Shown: positions 1-11,463, counted from the stretch's first letter. The stretch: DNA of 64,000 nt from Acanthosepion pharaonis (GCA_903632075.3 CAHIKZ030005641.1:1113501-1177500); one strand, 5' to 3'. Numbers and translations: made by a program. The notes: generated from the letters alone by a model not told the origin.

Positions 1-322
1 TGAGCATGTTATACATATGTTACACATTTCACTAAATTTACCTGAATCCACGCTGAATATATGCGTGGATATCTATACTCTCATGAGTAAAAGCACCTTA
101 TAAACACAATTCCACGTCACACAAACGTGGTTATTCAAGAGAATTGAGGACCTACACGTTATTAAATATCTGTATTTGCTTATATTTCTTGCTCATTTCT
201 TTTGGTACCTTTAGTATTTGCATAACAAATAATATATATTTCTCGTCAATGCACATAATCCAATAATTTTCTATATATAGCATAGAATCATCTTTTTATA
301 TATATCAGGCTAAAGAGGTATT

Positions 323-375
<53 letters not shown>
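323..375. repeat. (TAGA)n microsatellite
   Basis: About 13 uninterrupted TAGA units. Both flanks are AT-rich and hold nothing I recognise. Confidence 0.95.
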
Positions 376-534
376 TTTGATCGGTAAAATACCTCTAGTA
401 TTTAACAAATGTTTAAATATAACAGACACAGCAAGATATCTACAGGAACAATAGTGCCCAATTTTAAAAGTATCTCTAGTATTTACTAAACCGACAAATA
501 CAAAAACATATCTCCGGCAACTTGTACATATATA

Positions 535-1177
535 CAGGGTGGAGCAGAAATAAATCCCACATATACTTCCCAGAACTACCTGCCATGTTATAGTAAGAGA
601 TTAGTGGCAATGGTGTCTTTATCTAGCTCTGCGTTTCTCAATGTTGGTTCTCAAGAACTCTAATGTTCCGCAAAAGGTCCCCAAGTGTTCTGCGAGAACA
701 GGTGAGATAATCTAATGTACTTTTGACTTTTTATTTATTACATATATACGTAATATTACTGTTTATATTCTGTTTACATTTATATTTTAGATAATGATTA
801 TTTATGTTTATATTTTACGTTTGAGTTTTTTTTGCGGGGGGGGGGGTGAGTGAAAACTCCCTGATGATGTATTATAAATGATGATCCATTTTATTTAGCA
901 TTACCGAAAAATTTCACAAAGAAGTATTCATTTTTCATTAAACCAGTTATTCAAAAATATATACCACGATATTTACCACGTGAACTACAATGAAAATAAA
1001 ATGAGAAAGATATATTATTTTGTTTTTGCGCAGGGGTTCCGTGAGACATGTAATTTATTTTAAGTGTTAAGCAATGGGTAAAAAGGTTGAGAAACCATGA
1101 TCTAGCTTATGACTTACCACTATATGGGACGTATTTCTCGAAGGTATATGTATGTGGGAGTTATTGCTGCCTGACCA
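535..1177. mobile_element. Palindromic MITE, interrupted by a hAT element
   Basis: The left arm (535-620) begins CAGGGTGGAGCAGAAATAA. The right arm (about 1108-1177) read in reverse gives GGTCAGGCAGCAATAACTCC. Both arms then continue with similar sequence through CCCACATA for roughly 60 bases. Without the insert at 629-1099 the arms would lie almost back to back and form one hairpin of about 165 bases. TA-rich flanks would suit a Tc1/mariner-type MITE, but the family is not identified. Confidence 0.55.
629..1099. mobile_element. Non-autonomous hAT element with 8-bp target duplication
   Basis: The terminal inverted repeats are CTGCGTTTCTCAA (629-641) and TTGAGAAACCATG (1087-1099), which match at 10 of 13 positions when one is inverted. 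Identical 8-bp flanks ATCTAGCT lie at 621-628 and 1100-1107. An 8-bp duplication is the hAT hallmark, and TTTCTCAA-type ends are common in that superfamily. The 471-bp body has no transposase frame and includes an 11-G run at 836-846. It sits inside the palindromic MITE, so it is the younger of the two insertions. Confidence 0.75.
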
Positions 1178-1339
1178 TCTCTATATATTGCGTATATTTT
1201 GGCAACATGACGTATTTCAGTGACTAATTTAGACAAGTTTTGTCTAATTATTTTCAGTACGATCCTTTAATATCCATTGACAAGATTTTTGGTGTCATTA
1301 TTAAAGAAAGAGAGAAAATCGCCGTGTTGATATATAATA

Positions 1340-1390
1340 CTTTATTCCTAGTACTTTCGACATTAGCACAATGTCATCATCAGGTTACTG
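1340..1390 (-). other. CTGATGA...GAAA motif resembling a hammerhead ribozyme core
   Basis: On the minus strand CTGATGA (1377-1383) is followed by a GACATT/AATGTC stem and then GAAA (1355-1358). This order resembles helix II of a hammerhead ribozyme core. I cannot build a convincing stem I. Related motifs occur at 32054 and 38784. Such motifs are known from Penelope-like elements and retrozymes, but no reverse transcriptase frame lies nearby. Confidence 0.3.
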
Positions 1391-1604
1391 TTTATTTCAA
1401 GACAATATTGTAGTGTTCATTATTTTTTAAGAGAAAATTGCTCCGTTCGTCTGGATGTTATTTTTTTTACATGTGTTTGTCGAAAGTTTTTAAGAAATAA
1501 GTATTAAAACTATTAGTGCAAACGTTGATATTTTAAACTATCTATTGTACACATTTTAAAACATTTCTGCAGTATTCATAATTAATCTTATTAAGGTTTG
1601 GCTT

Positions 1605-1606
<2 letters not shown>

Positions 1607-1684
<78 letters not shown>
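1607..1684. repeat. (AT)n(GT)n compound microsatellite
   Basis: (AT) runs 1607-1660 and changes directly into (GT) at 1661-1684, followed by a G-rich stretch. Open frames across it are artefacts of the repeat. From 1690 to 2400 I see only AT-rich sequence without recognisable features. Confidence 0.95.
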
Positions 1685-1685
<1 letters not shown>

Positions 1686-2410
1686 GGGGGTGGGCGGAGA
1701 GAGAGAATAACAAGAGATCTTGAGCTTTTTGAGGTGACGTTTTTCATATACTGGCAATTTATTTTCTTTAAACCCTATCGATGTAATATGGTTAAACTGC
1801 TGCAATCTACTTTGATTTTCCAAACAATTTACGCCAATTCTTGTCGCGTTCCCACAGCTGCAGCAGACATTCACAAAAGCCACTTAAAAAAAACGATATT
1901 TCTGCCATCCCAAACCACAATCCCTTTTGTACAAACTATACAAGAAGAAGAATTGTACAAGAGAAAGAATTGTTAGTAAGAGCGACCACCACAGGACAAT
2001 CATAATACAATCAACAGAAATATTAGACAAGACAAACAAAAACTCTCTACTATAGAAAGAAAAGCACTGAATAAATTCATAATTATGTAAGAACCTATTT
2101 GTCCAGTTTTTGCAAGAATACAGTTAGGGGCTTCCATATTTGAACAATACGCAATAAACTTTTTTTTTTAATCAAGTTTTCTTTACATCTGAAAAGCTTT
2201 TGTTACTGGCTTCAGATTCCGAAAATTTACACGTGTGAATATTGAATGAAACGTTTTCTTTGCCTTCAGGAAAAACAAAATCTTTAATCACATGACAACA
2301 CCTACTTACAAAGATTTGAAATACTCGCCGTATTTATATATTTTTATCCGAGAGATTTTCATCATCGTGAATGTGCATCATTTATATTTACATGCATGCA
2401 TACACACGCT

Positions 2411-2431
2411 TATATATATATATATATACAT

Positions 2432-2493
<62 letters not shown>
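2411..2493. repeat. (TA)n(CA)n(TA)n microsatellite
   Basis: TA 2411-2428, CA about 2429-2453, TA 2454-2492. Translated frames such as poly-YI are meaningless. Confidence 0.95.
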
Positions 2494-2499
<6 letters not shown>

Positions 2500-2597
2500 C
2501 CATTCACATCTAATCAAATATCAAGGCATACACGCACTCACATATATATAAGTATATACATATATGTGCGTATCTGTTTCTCTTGCTCGATCATTTT

Positions 2598-2625
2598 ATC
2601 TATCTATCTATGTAGATAGATAGAT
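2598..2625. repeat. Perfect (ATCT)/(AGAT) inverted repeat
   Basis: Thirteen bases of ATCT repeat (2598-2610) are followed by TG and then the exact reverse complement (2613-2625), so a tetranucleotide repeat switches strand at a 2-base centre. Confidence 0.85.
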
Positions 2626-2659
2626 TCCAAAGCGGATGTTACACCAGAACAGCTCACAT

Positions 2660-3080
2660 TTAAAATTAAAATATTTATAGGCAAAGAGATTCTACATTAC
2701 AGCGATGGGAATGTGTCTGAAGCCGATGTGCCCTGTCATGACCGAAAACATTGCAGATTGCGGTTTGGATTTTGTCCAGAATCTCTAAATACATAACAAA
2801 ATCACCAGAGCAGATGTGATAGCAGTATTCAATAAATGAACGAATGATAGACATAAATATGTGGAAAGATTGTCTACATCGATATAGTGATCCCACTTTT
2901 GTAGTAGAAAAACTAGCAATTGATTCAATATAATCCATCCACTCTACAGGAGGTTATCATCACCCATGCTGATGAAAGGCATGAATTAAATGTTTATCTC
3001 AGACGTTAAAATGAAGGCAGATTCGTTTTGGCGGAGTTAAAATCAACAGGCCTCTCCTTGCCATAGTTAACAACAGATTT
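2660..3080 (-). pseudogene. Jockey/CR1-like LINE, C-terminal ORF2 remnant
   Basis: The minus-strand frame at 2675-2938 keeps the conserved block found after the reverse transcriptase of many invertebrate non-LTR retrotransposons: KVGSLYRCRQSF, then IEYCYHICSG, YLEILDKIQ and HSHRCNVESLCL. The stretch to about 3075 aligns with 40840-40990, which lies between the YADD box and this block in the best copy here. It is 5'-truncated and inactive. The same family recurs at 16470, 34955, 40335 and elsewhere. Confidence 0.65.
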
Positions 3081-3087
3081 CCTATGC

Positions 3088-3148
<61 letters not shown>

Positions 3149-3169
3149 ATATATATATATATATATGTG

Positions 3170-3242
<73 letters not shown>
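3088..3242. repeat. (AT)/(GT)/(GA) compound microsatellite
   Basis: Alternating AT and GT blocks run from 3088 to 3228 and end in (GA)n at 3229-3241. The tract separates two LINE fragments that are not collinear with one another. Confidence 0.95.
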
Positions 3243-3249
3243 GGGTATT

Positions 3250-3560
3250 CAAGTGTATAGATTTCTTTTCATTTCCCCCCAAGCAAGGCGATGATGTCGC
3301 TAGAACGCAGTGGGGATACAGGAAGTGAATGTTATGCGAGCACTTTAGTGAGAAGAGATAAGGAAAAACAATGAAGAAACAGGGAAGAGAGAAAGTGGCG
3401 CTTGACGTTGCCTGTAAATCTTTGAATATTGCAGGTGGCAGGGAACCCAAGAAAGGGGAAGGGAGATGCACAGGTAGAGATGTGCGAGAAAATAAACTGT
3501 TAGAATAGAAGTGCATCTAGCTAGTTCAATAGTAAAATATTGGGACCTACTATCCAATCA
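3250..3560 (-). mobile_element. Jockey/CR1-like LINE 3' end
   Basis: Minus-oriented 3' end of the LINE family also seen at 34955-35220. Shared landmarks on the plus strand are TTTC-CCCCAAGCAAGGCGATGATG, the CTAGAACGCA stretch, and GTTAGAATAGAA near 3500. A decayed remnant of the C-terminal frame runs to about 3550. Confidence 0.6.
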
Positions 3561-3696
3561 AGTAACACGATAGAATCCATGACGTCGAATTTGCTAGAGT
3601 GAATATATATTTTAATTCAATAAAAAACCTACAATTTTTCTATAAGGTTTAAATAATGATTTTTTTTATTATACAATAATATCTGAAAAATTCAAT

Positions 3697-4050
3697 AAAA
3701 TCAACCACATGACAGTGAGAACCGCTATAATTCTTCACAGCGGCATTTTAGAAAATCTGTCACGAACAAAGAGTAAATAAAAAGAATATGTAAAACAGTT
3801 GCTAAATATAAGAAACCATCTTGCTTTGCACCTATTTTACTGAAGCGGCAACGAAATCCAAGGGAGATAATTTTAAAAGAAAAAGTTTGTTTTTTTTTTC
3901 TTTTTTTTCACATTTTCCCTCCATTTTTAAAAAAGAAATATTGCTGGCAAAGCGAAAATAAGTTTAATTCTCTTCTTTATTTTAGACGCATTTTTTTTAC
4001 CATTTTTTTCACTTTCCCTTGGTGAAATTATGGATAATAAAAAAAATCAA
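3697..4050. repeat. 354-bp direct repeat, copy 1
   Basis: Nearly identical to 4867-5220 at an offset of 1,170 bases. Shared landmarks include AAAATCAACCACATGAC at the left end, AGCGGCAACGAAATCC, and GTGAAATTATGGATAATAAA at the right end. Differences are mostly in poly-T length. No coding function is recognised. Confidence 0.9.
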
Positions 4051-4174
4051 ACGTTCTGACGTTTTTAGGTATTCGAAAATTAATCTTTTTAATTTTTGTT
4101 TCAAGACTAGAGTTGTGAAACTCCAATGTATTTTTTCCACTTCAGTCAAATTGTGTGTGTGTATATATGTCTAC

Positions 4175-4465
4175 ATCCAATGGCTCAACCATATGTAGGT
4201 CACTCACGCATAACACAATACATGATTGACGAGGCAGATTTTTTGACGCAGTAGGTTGCCATTTCTTTCTGCTGTATGCCAGTTGCAATTCAAGGCTATA
4301 GAACACAGTCTGTCCTGATATTTACCCATAACTAGAGGGGAGAAGAGAATTCATACCTTTTCCAAGGGTATTAGCACGTAAGTAAATGTAATGGATTCGA
4401 CTGAAATTCGAACTCGGCTCTCCAATTCCTTAATCTATTATTCCGCCGCTATAAACACATGCAAA
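4175..4465 (-). mobile_element. tRNA-like SINE
   Basis: The body AGGCTATAGAACACAGTCTG followed by TTTACCCATA and GTATTAGCACGTAAGT is shared with copies at 20500, 24100 and 43075. The right end, ATTCGAACTCGGCTCTCC then ATCTATTATTCC, is the reverse of a tRNA-like B box and A box, so the polymerase III head points left on the minus strand. Confidence 0.7.
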
Positions 4466-4866
4466 GTTACACGCAGATAGTGTGTGACGGACAGAAAAGA
4501 TTTTTTTTATAATATAGATTTGCGAGAACAGTTACAAAAAAAAACGGCTATAAATATTAGCAACCTTGACAGACGGATGCCTGTTATACATTTATAAATA
4601 TTTGCGCATGTGCAAATTGTCTCGATACGCAAGGAAATCTTTTTGATTTATTTACTTTTTCCAAAATATCATGATTTGCAATGCATACAAAACTTGATAG
4701 CATTGTGTATTTCCCTTTCATCCATTCAATTTCATTAACCAACATTGTCCCTTAAACCCAGAGGCATGGAACTTATTTAAATAACTTGCCTTTACCGGGA
4801 GCAAATTAGATTACCGAAGCGCATGTGCATATCTATGTAGAGACATGCACATGAATAAAATGATAT

Positions 4867-5220
4867 AAAATCAACCACATGACGGTGAGAACCTCTATAA
4901 TTCTTCACAGCGGCATTTTGGAAAATCTGTCACGAACAAAGAGTAAATAAAAAGAATATGTAAAACAGTTGCTAAATATAAGAAACCATCTTGCTTTGCA
5001 CCTATTTTACTAAAGCGGCAACGAAATCCAAGGGAGATAATTTTAAAAGAAAAAGGTTTTTTTTTGGCTTTTTTTTCACATTTTCCCTCCATTTTCAAAA
5101 AAGAAATATTGCTGGCAAAGCGAAAATAAGTTTAATTCTCTTCTTTATTTTAGACGCATATTTTTATACCATTTTTTTTTCAGTTTCCCTAGGTGAAATT
5201 ATGGATAATAAAAAAATCAA
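4867..5220. repeat. 354-bp direct repeat, copy 2
   Basis: Second copy of 3697-4050. A short open frame after it (to about 5312) begins near ATGGATAATAAA and encodes a 38-residue lysine-rich stretch that I do not recognise. The repeat carries a pyrimidine tract ending in TTTTCAG at about 5173-5182, which resembles a splice acceptor. That alone does not support an exon. Confidence 0.9.
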
Positions 5221-5584
5221 TCTGAAAACTTGTCTTGAAAATTTATATGAAGAACAAGAAAAATTCTTTGTCCAGCTCTACAAACTGTTTTTACAATCCC
5301 GGATTTGCTTTTGAAGTCCTATAAGCAGCAACTACTACTTTCAGTTTGGGAACATGGAGCAAAAAAAAAAATCTGGGAGCATGCGCAGCACAAATTTTAA
5401 GGGTTTAGTCCTCTTTTATACTTCGTCTTTAGTACACACGGATGGTATAAATTCTACACTCCCTCACATTTTCATATACCAACAGAGTAAGTTCAAGCGT
5501 AGCTATTTCTTCATTTTAACAAGAAATAGCGTAAGAACAATTTAATTCTCGATTACAGAAAAAAAAACTACAGAGCAAATATTG

Positions 5585-6115
5585 AAGTTACAAAAATGTA
5601 ACAACTACAACAATTTAAATATCTGGAAAGTTCTTTAACAGAGAACGGAATGTGCGACACTGAGATCGGAAGGCATATTGGTGGCATAGCGAGAGATGAC
5701 TTCCAAAAGCTAAGCAACATATTAATAAACAGAAAAAATTATTAGGAACTCATAGCAATCCACTTATATGTCAGTGAATGCTGGTCAATCTCCTCACATA
5801 GATTTGAAGCAAAAGTAATATGAGGATGCTGAGAATACCACGGATCAAACATGGAAACAATGATGTCGTTTTAATAGAAACTGGAAATAAAAAGGACACT
5901 TATAATTAACATCAGGTAAAAACAGTTGAAATTTCTAGGGCACAGAGGAAAGTCATGAGCTACCTGAGGTGATTGAGTAACTGTATAGCGATGCAAGGTT
6001 TAGGTCAGAAAACAAAAAGACAAAATTATTAAGATCAACAAAGGAGAGGAAATTGTGGAGAACCATTATCGCTAACATCCTGAACGGACGTGGCAAGTAA
6101 GAACATTCCTTAAAT
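5585..6115 (+). pseudogene. RTE-type LINE, C-terminal remnant 1
   Basis: With frameshifts the plus strand reads through the C-terminal hallmarks of a widespread RTE-like endonuclease/reverse transcriptase family: QFKYLESSLTENGMCDTEI, then SVNAGQSPHID (the family's CYVWS...W region), RMLRIPRIKHGN, and the WRTIIANILNGRG-type tail just before the 3' end. It is 5'-truncated, with several stops. Confidence 0.65.
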
Positions 6116-6137
6116 TTACACACGCTTTCAGGAACTA

Positions 6138-6390
6138 TCCTGAACAATCTATGCTCAAATTCCTCGATAAAATAAAATTTTCTATAGTATTTTCTTCTTT
6201 TTTTGGGGGGGGGGGCTCTTTCTTTCAACTTATTCAACACGTAAAACCGCATCATAGACTCTCTAAAAAAAAGTCCTTTGATTTTTTATCTAGAATGTCC
6301 TATAATTTCTTACTAATAGTTCTCAAAGGTTGAATCCAAACATATTTATCATGTACACAAATATATTGTGATGAGAAGAAAAGAGTAAAC
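6138..6390. other. Spacer between RTE copies
   Basis: AT-rich, with a T9-G9 run near 6200-6213 and no recognised repeat. It separates the 3' end of one RTE fossil from the start of the next. Confidence 0.5.
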
Positions 6391-6409
6391 ATTAATTGTA
6401 AGAAGGAAG

Positions 6410-7030
6410 GATGTATAGATGCCAACAGCCTAGGATGAGAGCTACGAACTGGAGATATCCCAATCAAGTAAGTGGAGAAATTTAAATATCTGGGAATTGT
6501 TTTTACAGAGGATAAAAAATGTGACACTGAAAACTGAAGACATATGAGAATAGTGGAAGATGCCTTCCAAAAGATAAGCAATGTATTAAGAAAGAAGCAA
6601 AATTTGTTAAAAACATTGAAAAGAATGCTGAACTGTTATGCATTATCAGTTCGCCTATATGGCTGGAAGTGTTAGACAATCTCGCAGATGAAGAAGAGAC
6701 TTCAGGCAACAGAAAAAAGGATGCTGATGGCTACGCATGTGAATAACGAGGAATTCAAAAGGACATTTATACACAGAATCGGATAGAGACAGTTGAAAAG
6801 GGTAGGACATATAATAAGGGCTTGGAGAAATTCACTCTCACAAGACCCATTAAAGTGAAAAGGAGTATACGGAACAACGAGTAACCTGCCTAACAATCTT
6901 GAGAGAATGAATGAGAGAATAAAAAGTGGGAAGGTTAATGAAAAAATAAAACTTCCTAAGAATCAGAAAGCATAGGAATTTGTGAAGAAACATAATCGCC
7001 AATGTATTGAAGCTTTGTAAGGGTAGCGCA
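6410..7030 (+). pseudogene. RTE-type LINE, C-terminal remnant 2
   Basis: Same protein region as the preceding copy: KFKYLGIVFTEDKKCDTE at about 6477-6530, VEDAFQKISNVL, LRKKQNLLKTLKRMLNCY, and a decayed tail near 6960-7030. It overlaps the preceding copy in content, so the two are separate insertions rather than one element. Confidence 0.65.
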
Positions 7031-7334
7031 TGTCATAGCAGGAATGGGTGCTTCCAGGGCCTGATTTCCTGATGAAGAAAATTCCTCTTCAGATTAGTTT
7101 ATCCCTTCTCCAAATCTGATTTCACTACTAAGGCTAAAGCATATAGCCCGCCCTGTTATTTAACCAAGAGATGATGAAATCATGTTTTAGTGGTAAGTGG
7201 ACGAAAAATTTAGGACAACAAAGAGACAGCTGGAGATTGTGACTCGGTATTATTTAGTTTGATTGGGGTTCGTGTGGACTAGCCAATTGGCGGACCGGAA
7301 GAATAAAATCACTCTTTTTTGCCCACATAATGTG

Positions 7335-8200
7335 TCTTTTCATTTGATTTATAAAACTATACAGTGAGGCAATTCTGGAAGGATTAGAAGTTCTTCCAGG
7401 TTTTATTATTAGTGGCCACGATCTTAAGAGCATCAAATATGCAGATGATACTGTGCTGATAGCAGACAAAGAAAAGTAACTACAAAACCTCCTACAGAAG
7501 GGGGCGAAGGAAAGCGAGAAGAAAGGACTAAATATAAATATAAGAAGACGGAATACATGGTTGCCAGCATGATGAGACAAAAGTGCAAATTACAAATCGG
7601 GGATACTAAAATCAAACGAAGACAAAAATTTGAATCTCGGGGAAGATTTCTAACAGAGGACTGAAAGTGCGACACTGAGATCCGAATGTCCATTAAGATG
7701 GTCAGATTAATTCCAAACGTTAAGCAAAATATTAATAGACAGAAAATTTTCCTTAGAAACGTGTGCTGAGCGTAATATCTGTATACCTGTGGCAGGGATT
7801 GCTGAACAAGAGACTTGAAGCCACATAAATGAGGTTCTACAGAAAGATGCTGAGGATACCATAGACCAAACAAAAAGCAGCGACGAGGTATTTACAGAAA
7901 ATAGAAACAAAAAGGAAACATACTTAATTCCAAGAAGAGGCAACTGAAATTTCTGGGGCGCGTAATGAGAAAGGAGGGCGTGGAAATCTGATACTCACAT
8001 GACAGAATGGAAGAAAGAGGGTCAGAAGAAATCAGTGTTTAACATTCTTGTTGGGCTTGACTAAATCGATGGTAGATTAGGATTTGGGAGAAAGAATAAA
8101 AAACAAAATTTATTAACAGTTACAAAGGGTAGAAAGATGTGGAGAGCGGTGATCAGCTACGCCCTGAAAAGACACAGCACTTAAAAGAGGATACCATAGG
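7335..8200 (+). pseudogene. RTE-type LINE with RT palm YADD box, remnant 3
   Basis: The longest RTE C-terminal copy. It opens in the reverse transcriptase palm with AILEGLEVLPGFIISGHDL and reaches the catalytic YADD at 7438-7449, followed by TVLIADKEK. Downstream come the thumb and the FLTED*KCDTEI, RFYRKMLRIP and KRQLKFLGRVMRKEG blocks, ending at the WRAVISYALKRH tail at about 8130-8190. Multiple stops and frameshifts make it inactive. Confidence 0.75.
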
Positions 8201-9120
8201 GAGAAGACTCAACACTCTTTAGTCCCAATTTCACAACGTCTCGCATGAAAACAACGCAGCATATAAATACGCTAAACTAATATCTCGCATACAACACGAA
8301 GCACTACACAAATTTAGTTGGTTGGTTTAACGGCATATCAACATATTATGGGTCATTTAATGCTGAAAATTAATTTCCTTGGGAGCTTTGCTACCTTTTT
8401 GTTTCAAAATAGTATTGCTGGTATGTTTTTACTATGAAGATATATTGCTAGTATTTTTACTATAAAGATATATTTTTATATTTTTATAATGTTTAATGTT
8501 TACTATTTTGCCCATCGCAGGGACCCTAAAATTACGAGGCAGTTCCACGCTTCTCAAATCCTCTCGATCAGGGGTTTGTTGCCGTATGTAGTTTATTGTC
8601 ATAACCAAACTTTTACATATCTGTACTTCATTTTATGTCGCAACTATTTAGCTTTGCTAACACAATAAATTCGTGGTGTTATATGAAAAATATTGATTTC
8701 AGTTCCAGTTCTGTTTCTATTTTCTCCCATAAATTTTATAACAGTGAATCACCATGAGTCAACCATTATTTCCTATCAAAGCGAATAAAGAATAATCCCA
8801 AACACTAACCCTACTCAATAAACCGACTCACAATAGAAAAGGAGGTACTCATTCCTTCAATCTAAATTTAAATTTTACTATCGAAGACGTTTAAAATTCC
8901 CCTCAGCTGCAAATTGTAGAATTTAAGATGAGAATTTTGCCAATCTTTCATGACACCATATCTGCTGTAATCAGTTGCCGAAAGTTAGTCATTATCTGAG
9001 CTAAAATTCTGATCAGTGATCCCATTCGGATATTTTCCACCTCTCTTATAATCATTTCTCTCTTCTCCTTTTTTTCTTCATCGCTCACTCACTATCACAT
9101 ATACACCTCACACTCGTTCT
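8201..9120. other. No recognised gene
   Basis: AT-rich sequence. The only structure I see is a short tandem repeat at about 8415-8495, with a unit near 28 bases built on GATATATTGCTAGTATTTTT. Confidence 0.5.
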
Positions 9121-9121
9121 T

Positions 9122-9163
9122 TCTCTCTCTCTCTCTCGCCATATATATATATATATATATATA
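9122..9163. repeat. (TC)n and (AT)n microsatellite
   Basis: TC 9122-9136 then AT 9141-9163. Confidence 0.9.
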
Positions 9164-9276
9164 AAGAGACAGATTGAAAGAGATACTTCAGTAAAGGAAG
9201 AACTTTTCTTTCGTAGTTTTATCAAATTGCGATAACACTGTTTACTCTAGTGTTATATTTACCTGATTTAAAATCT

Positions 9277-9472
9277 GCAATTTTTTTTCCTCTGGGGCAC
9301 CCTAAACTATGTTGTGTATCGCAGAAAACCGACTACATTGGCGGCCCTTAAGCAAGAAATTGAACATGCATGCGCACTGAACACACACCAGCCAAAGTTG
9401 CACAAGCAGTGGTTCGCCGTACTAATAAATGTCTGGAAGCTAAAGGTCACCATTTTGAGCATCTTTTGTGAT
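9277..9472 (+). pseudogene. Tc1/mariner-superfamily transposase, C-terminal remnant
   Basis: Reads LWGTLNYVVYRRKPTTLAAL then KQEIEHACA in one frame, shifts near 9395, and ends with VRRTNKCLEAKGHHFEHLL and a TGA at 9470-9472. The W-G-x-L...V-Y-R block, the helical KQEI block and a terminal GxHxE motif are typical of the last 60 residues of mariner/IS630-type transposases. The catalytic region is absent. Confidence 0.7.
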
Positions 9473-9769
9473 TGTCATGTCCAAGGGTATCTTGTATTAA
9501 TCTCGTAATGTCTAAATTAATTTAATATTACAATATTTATACAATTTTTTGCTTTTCTGAAATGTGTACGCATTTTTGGGATAGTCTCTGTATATATTAT
9601 AATAGAAGCAGAGAGGCGCCGCCTAGGGAGGTGAAACACCCTTGCCCCCTGAACAAAACTCGCTTCTGGGGTCAGTATATTGTTTTAAGTTCAATGACAT
9701 CATGTCAAGATTTTTCTTTTTTTTTTTTTAAATATATGAAGTGATTGACGCAACGGTAAAATATTGTTT

Positions 9770-9910
9770 TATAGAAGGATGCTGAGAATACCATAGAACT
9801 AAAATACGGACGACGGTGAAGTCCCAGAGAAAATGGAAACAAAAAACACTCTTCACCATCAGGAAGGAACTCTTCAAGACCTCTGATTAGGAGACTGGAA
9901 GTTATGAGGA
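9770..9910 (+). pseudogene. RTE-type LINE short fragment
   Basis: AAGGATGCTGAGAATACCAT at about 9776 (family block RMLRIP) and GAGAAAATGGAAACAAAAAA at 9828 match the middle of the RTE C-terminal region seen at 7840-7915. Confidence 0.55.
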
Positions 9911-10019
9911 AATCGAAACCACCTCTTAACTTCTGTTCTTCCCAGATTTACCATAAACCGGGTGATAACACCGATTAGGGTCCCAGTTATAGGAAAATAG
10001 GGAACAAAACAAAACACTA

Positions 10020-10290
10020 TAAAAGTATAAAAATATATTTTTATAGTAAAATACATATATATAAAATATATATCAGGAATATATATTTTTATATAAAAAG
10101 TGAGCAAAACTTCTTCATTGTAAACTGACTATCAATACATATTTATAGCAAAATGAGCAATACATATTTAGGTTAAAATGACCAACGATATATATCTACA
10201 GTAAAATGACCAACAATACATTTTTAAAGCAAAATGACCAAGAATATATTTTTAAAGCAAAATGTCCAACAATACATTTTATCTGTAGAT
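10020..10290. repeat. Minisatellite, unit about 31 bp
   Basis: Degenerate tandem units built on CAATACATTTTTAAAGCAAA followed by ATGACCAA. They are clearest at 10130-10290 (five units) and more decayed to the left, where the sequence is mostly TATA/TTTTATAG. Confidence 0.7.
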
Positions 10291-10404
10291 GAAGGCATAC
10301 AACTGGGTTCAAAATATATTTAGTTGAACAAAATTGTGTTCAGATTATTTAGTTTTGGGCATTACATAACCCATAGAGGTTGATATGTCACTAAGCAAAA
10401 TCAA

Positions 10405-10800
10405 CCGATCAAAGTAGATATTTTACTCATAGATGAAAAGATGACTGGAGGTAAGATAAACGCAGTTCTAAAGATGGATGCTGAGTATACCATGCACGGA
10501 GTTTGTAAGCAACGAGGAATTTTTCGGGAAAATCGCAACAAAAGGACAATTATATATGGAATCAGAAAGAGTGAGTTGAAATTTTTAGGAGACATATCGA
10601 AAAAAAAGGCATGGAAATTTTGAAACCCACAGTACATAGTGAAATCAAGAGGTCCAGAGAGGATAGAGTATCTTATCTAAATTGTTTAAATGAATGTCAT
10701 CTGAGGAAGTGAGATTGATAGTAAAACGACAAACTATTAGATGTGAATGATGATCGCCTACATCCTGAAGTGACGTAACACAAAAAAGAAGGAGAATAAG
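10405..10800 (+). pseudogene. RTE-type LINE C-terminal remnant
   Basis: A 60-codon open stretch at 10441-10620 reads KMDAEYTMHGVCKQRGIFRE, NRNKRTIIYGIRKSELKFLG and DISKKKAWKF. This is the block preceding the 3' tail of the RTE family. The tail (DRLHPEVT-like) ends near 10780. Confidence 0.6.
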
Positions 10801-11224
10801 ATGGTTTTATTTCAAAACAGTAGTGTTTATTTGCTTTCCTCATGTCTGGGTATATTTTAACTTTTTTATGCATTTGTATGCATGGAAATATTTATACATT
10901 TACTGCATATACGACAAAACGTAGGTGAAGACATGATGACTGTTTTAGCCTAGAGTTATCAACTCCATCTTTGTTAACAGACGTTTCTTATCAGGTTTGA
11001 TGGATTTTAGAATTTTTCTTTTCTATTTTTCATCCAATCCTCTCCCAACACGAAGAAGATTACATGTCTTGAATAATACTGCGTAATGAAGTCCTACAAA
11101 TGAAACGATTCTACGTCGATTGAGGCCGCGGAGAACCGGGAGTGGATACGGATCAGCACATGCGCATTCGACACACAAAAATCGGCAATATCCACCATTT
11201 TTACTGGATTTTCTTTTACCGGCG

Positions 11225-11242
11225 AAAAAAAAAAAAAAAAAA
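11225..11242. repeat. A18 homopolymer
   Basis: Pure A run. It could be a retrotransposon poly-A tail, because sequence to the left (11100-11220) is comparatively GC-rich, but no family is recognised. Confidence 0.7.
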
Positions 11243-11396
11243 GGAAAGGAACGATTTTATGTTTTGAGTTTTAGCATAGACAGAATCTGATATGCAAATT
11301 ACTCTAGATTTTCGAATAATCTGTTCTCATGATTAGGGCTTTCATTACTCAAATTTTATCATGAATAAACCTTATCCCGTTCTTACAGTTATGGGC

Positions 11397-11462
<66 letters not shown>
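11397..11462. repeat. (TAGA)n microsatellite with inverted TATC tail
   Basis: About 16 TAGA units, followed after ATTGACAAT by a short ATCTATCTA in the opposite sense (11470-11480). Confidence 0.95.

Positions 11463-11463
<1 letters not shown>

Noticed and set aside
5100..5314. Host exon downstream of a TTTTCAG acceptor-like site
   Set aside because: The acceptor-like site lies within the 354-bp repeat, there is no donor in frame, and the 38-residue peptide has no recognised relatives.
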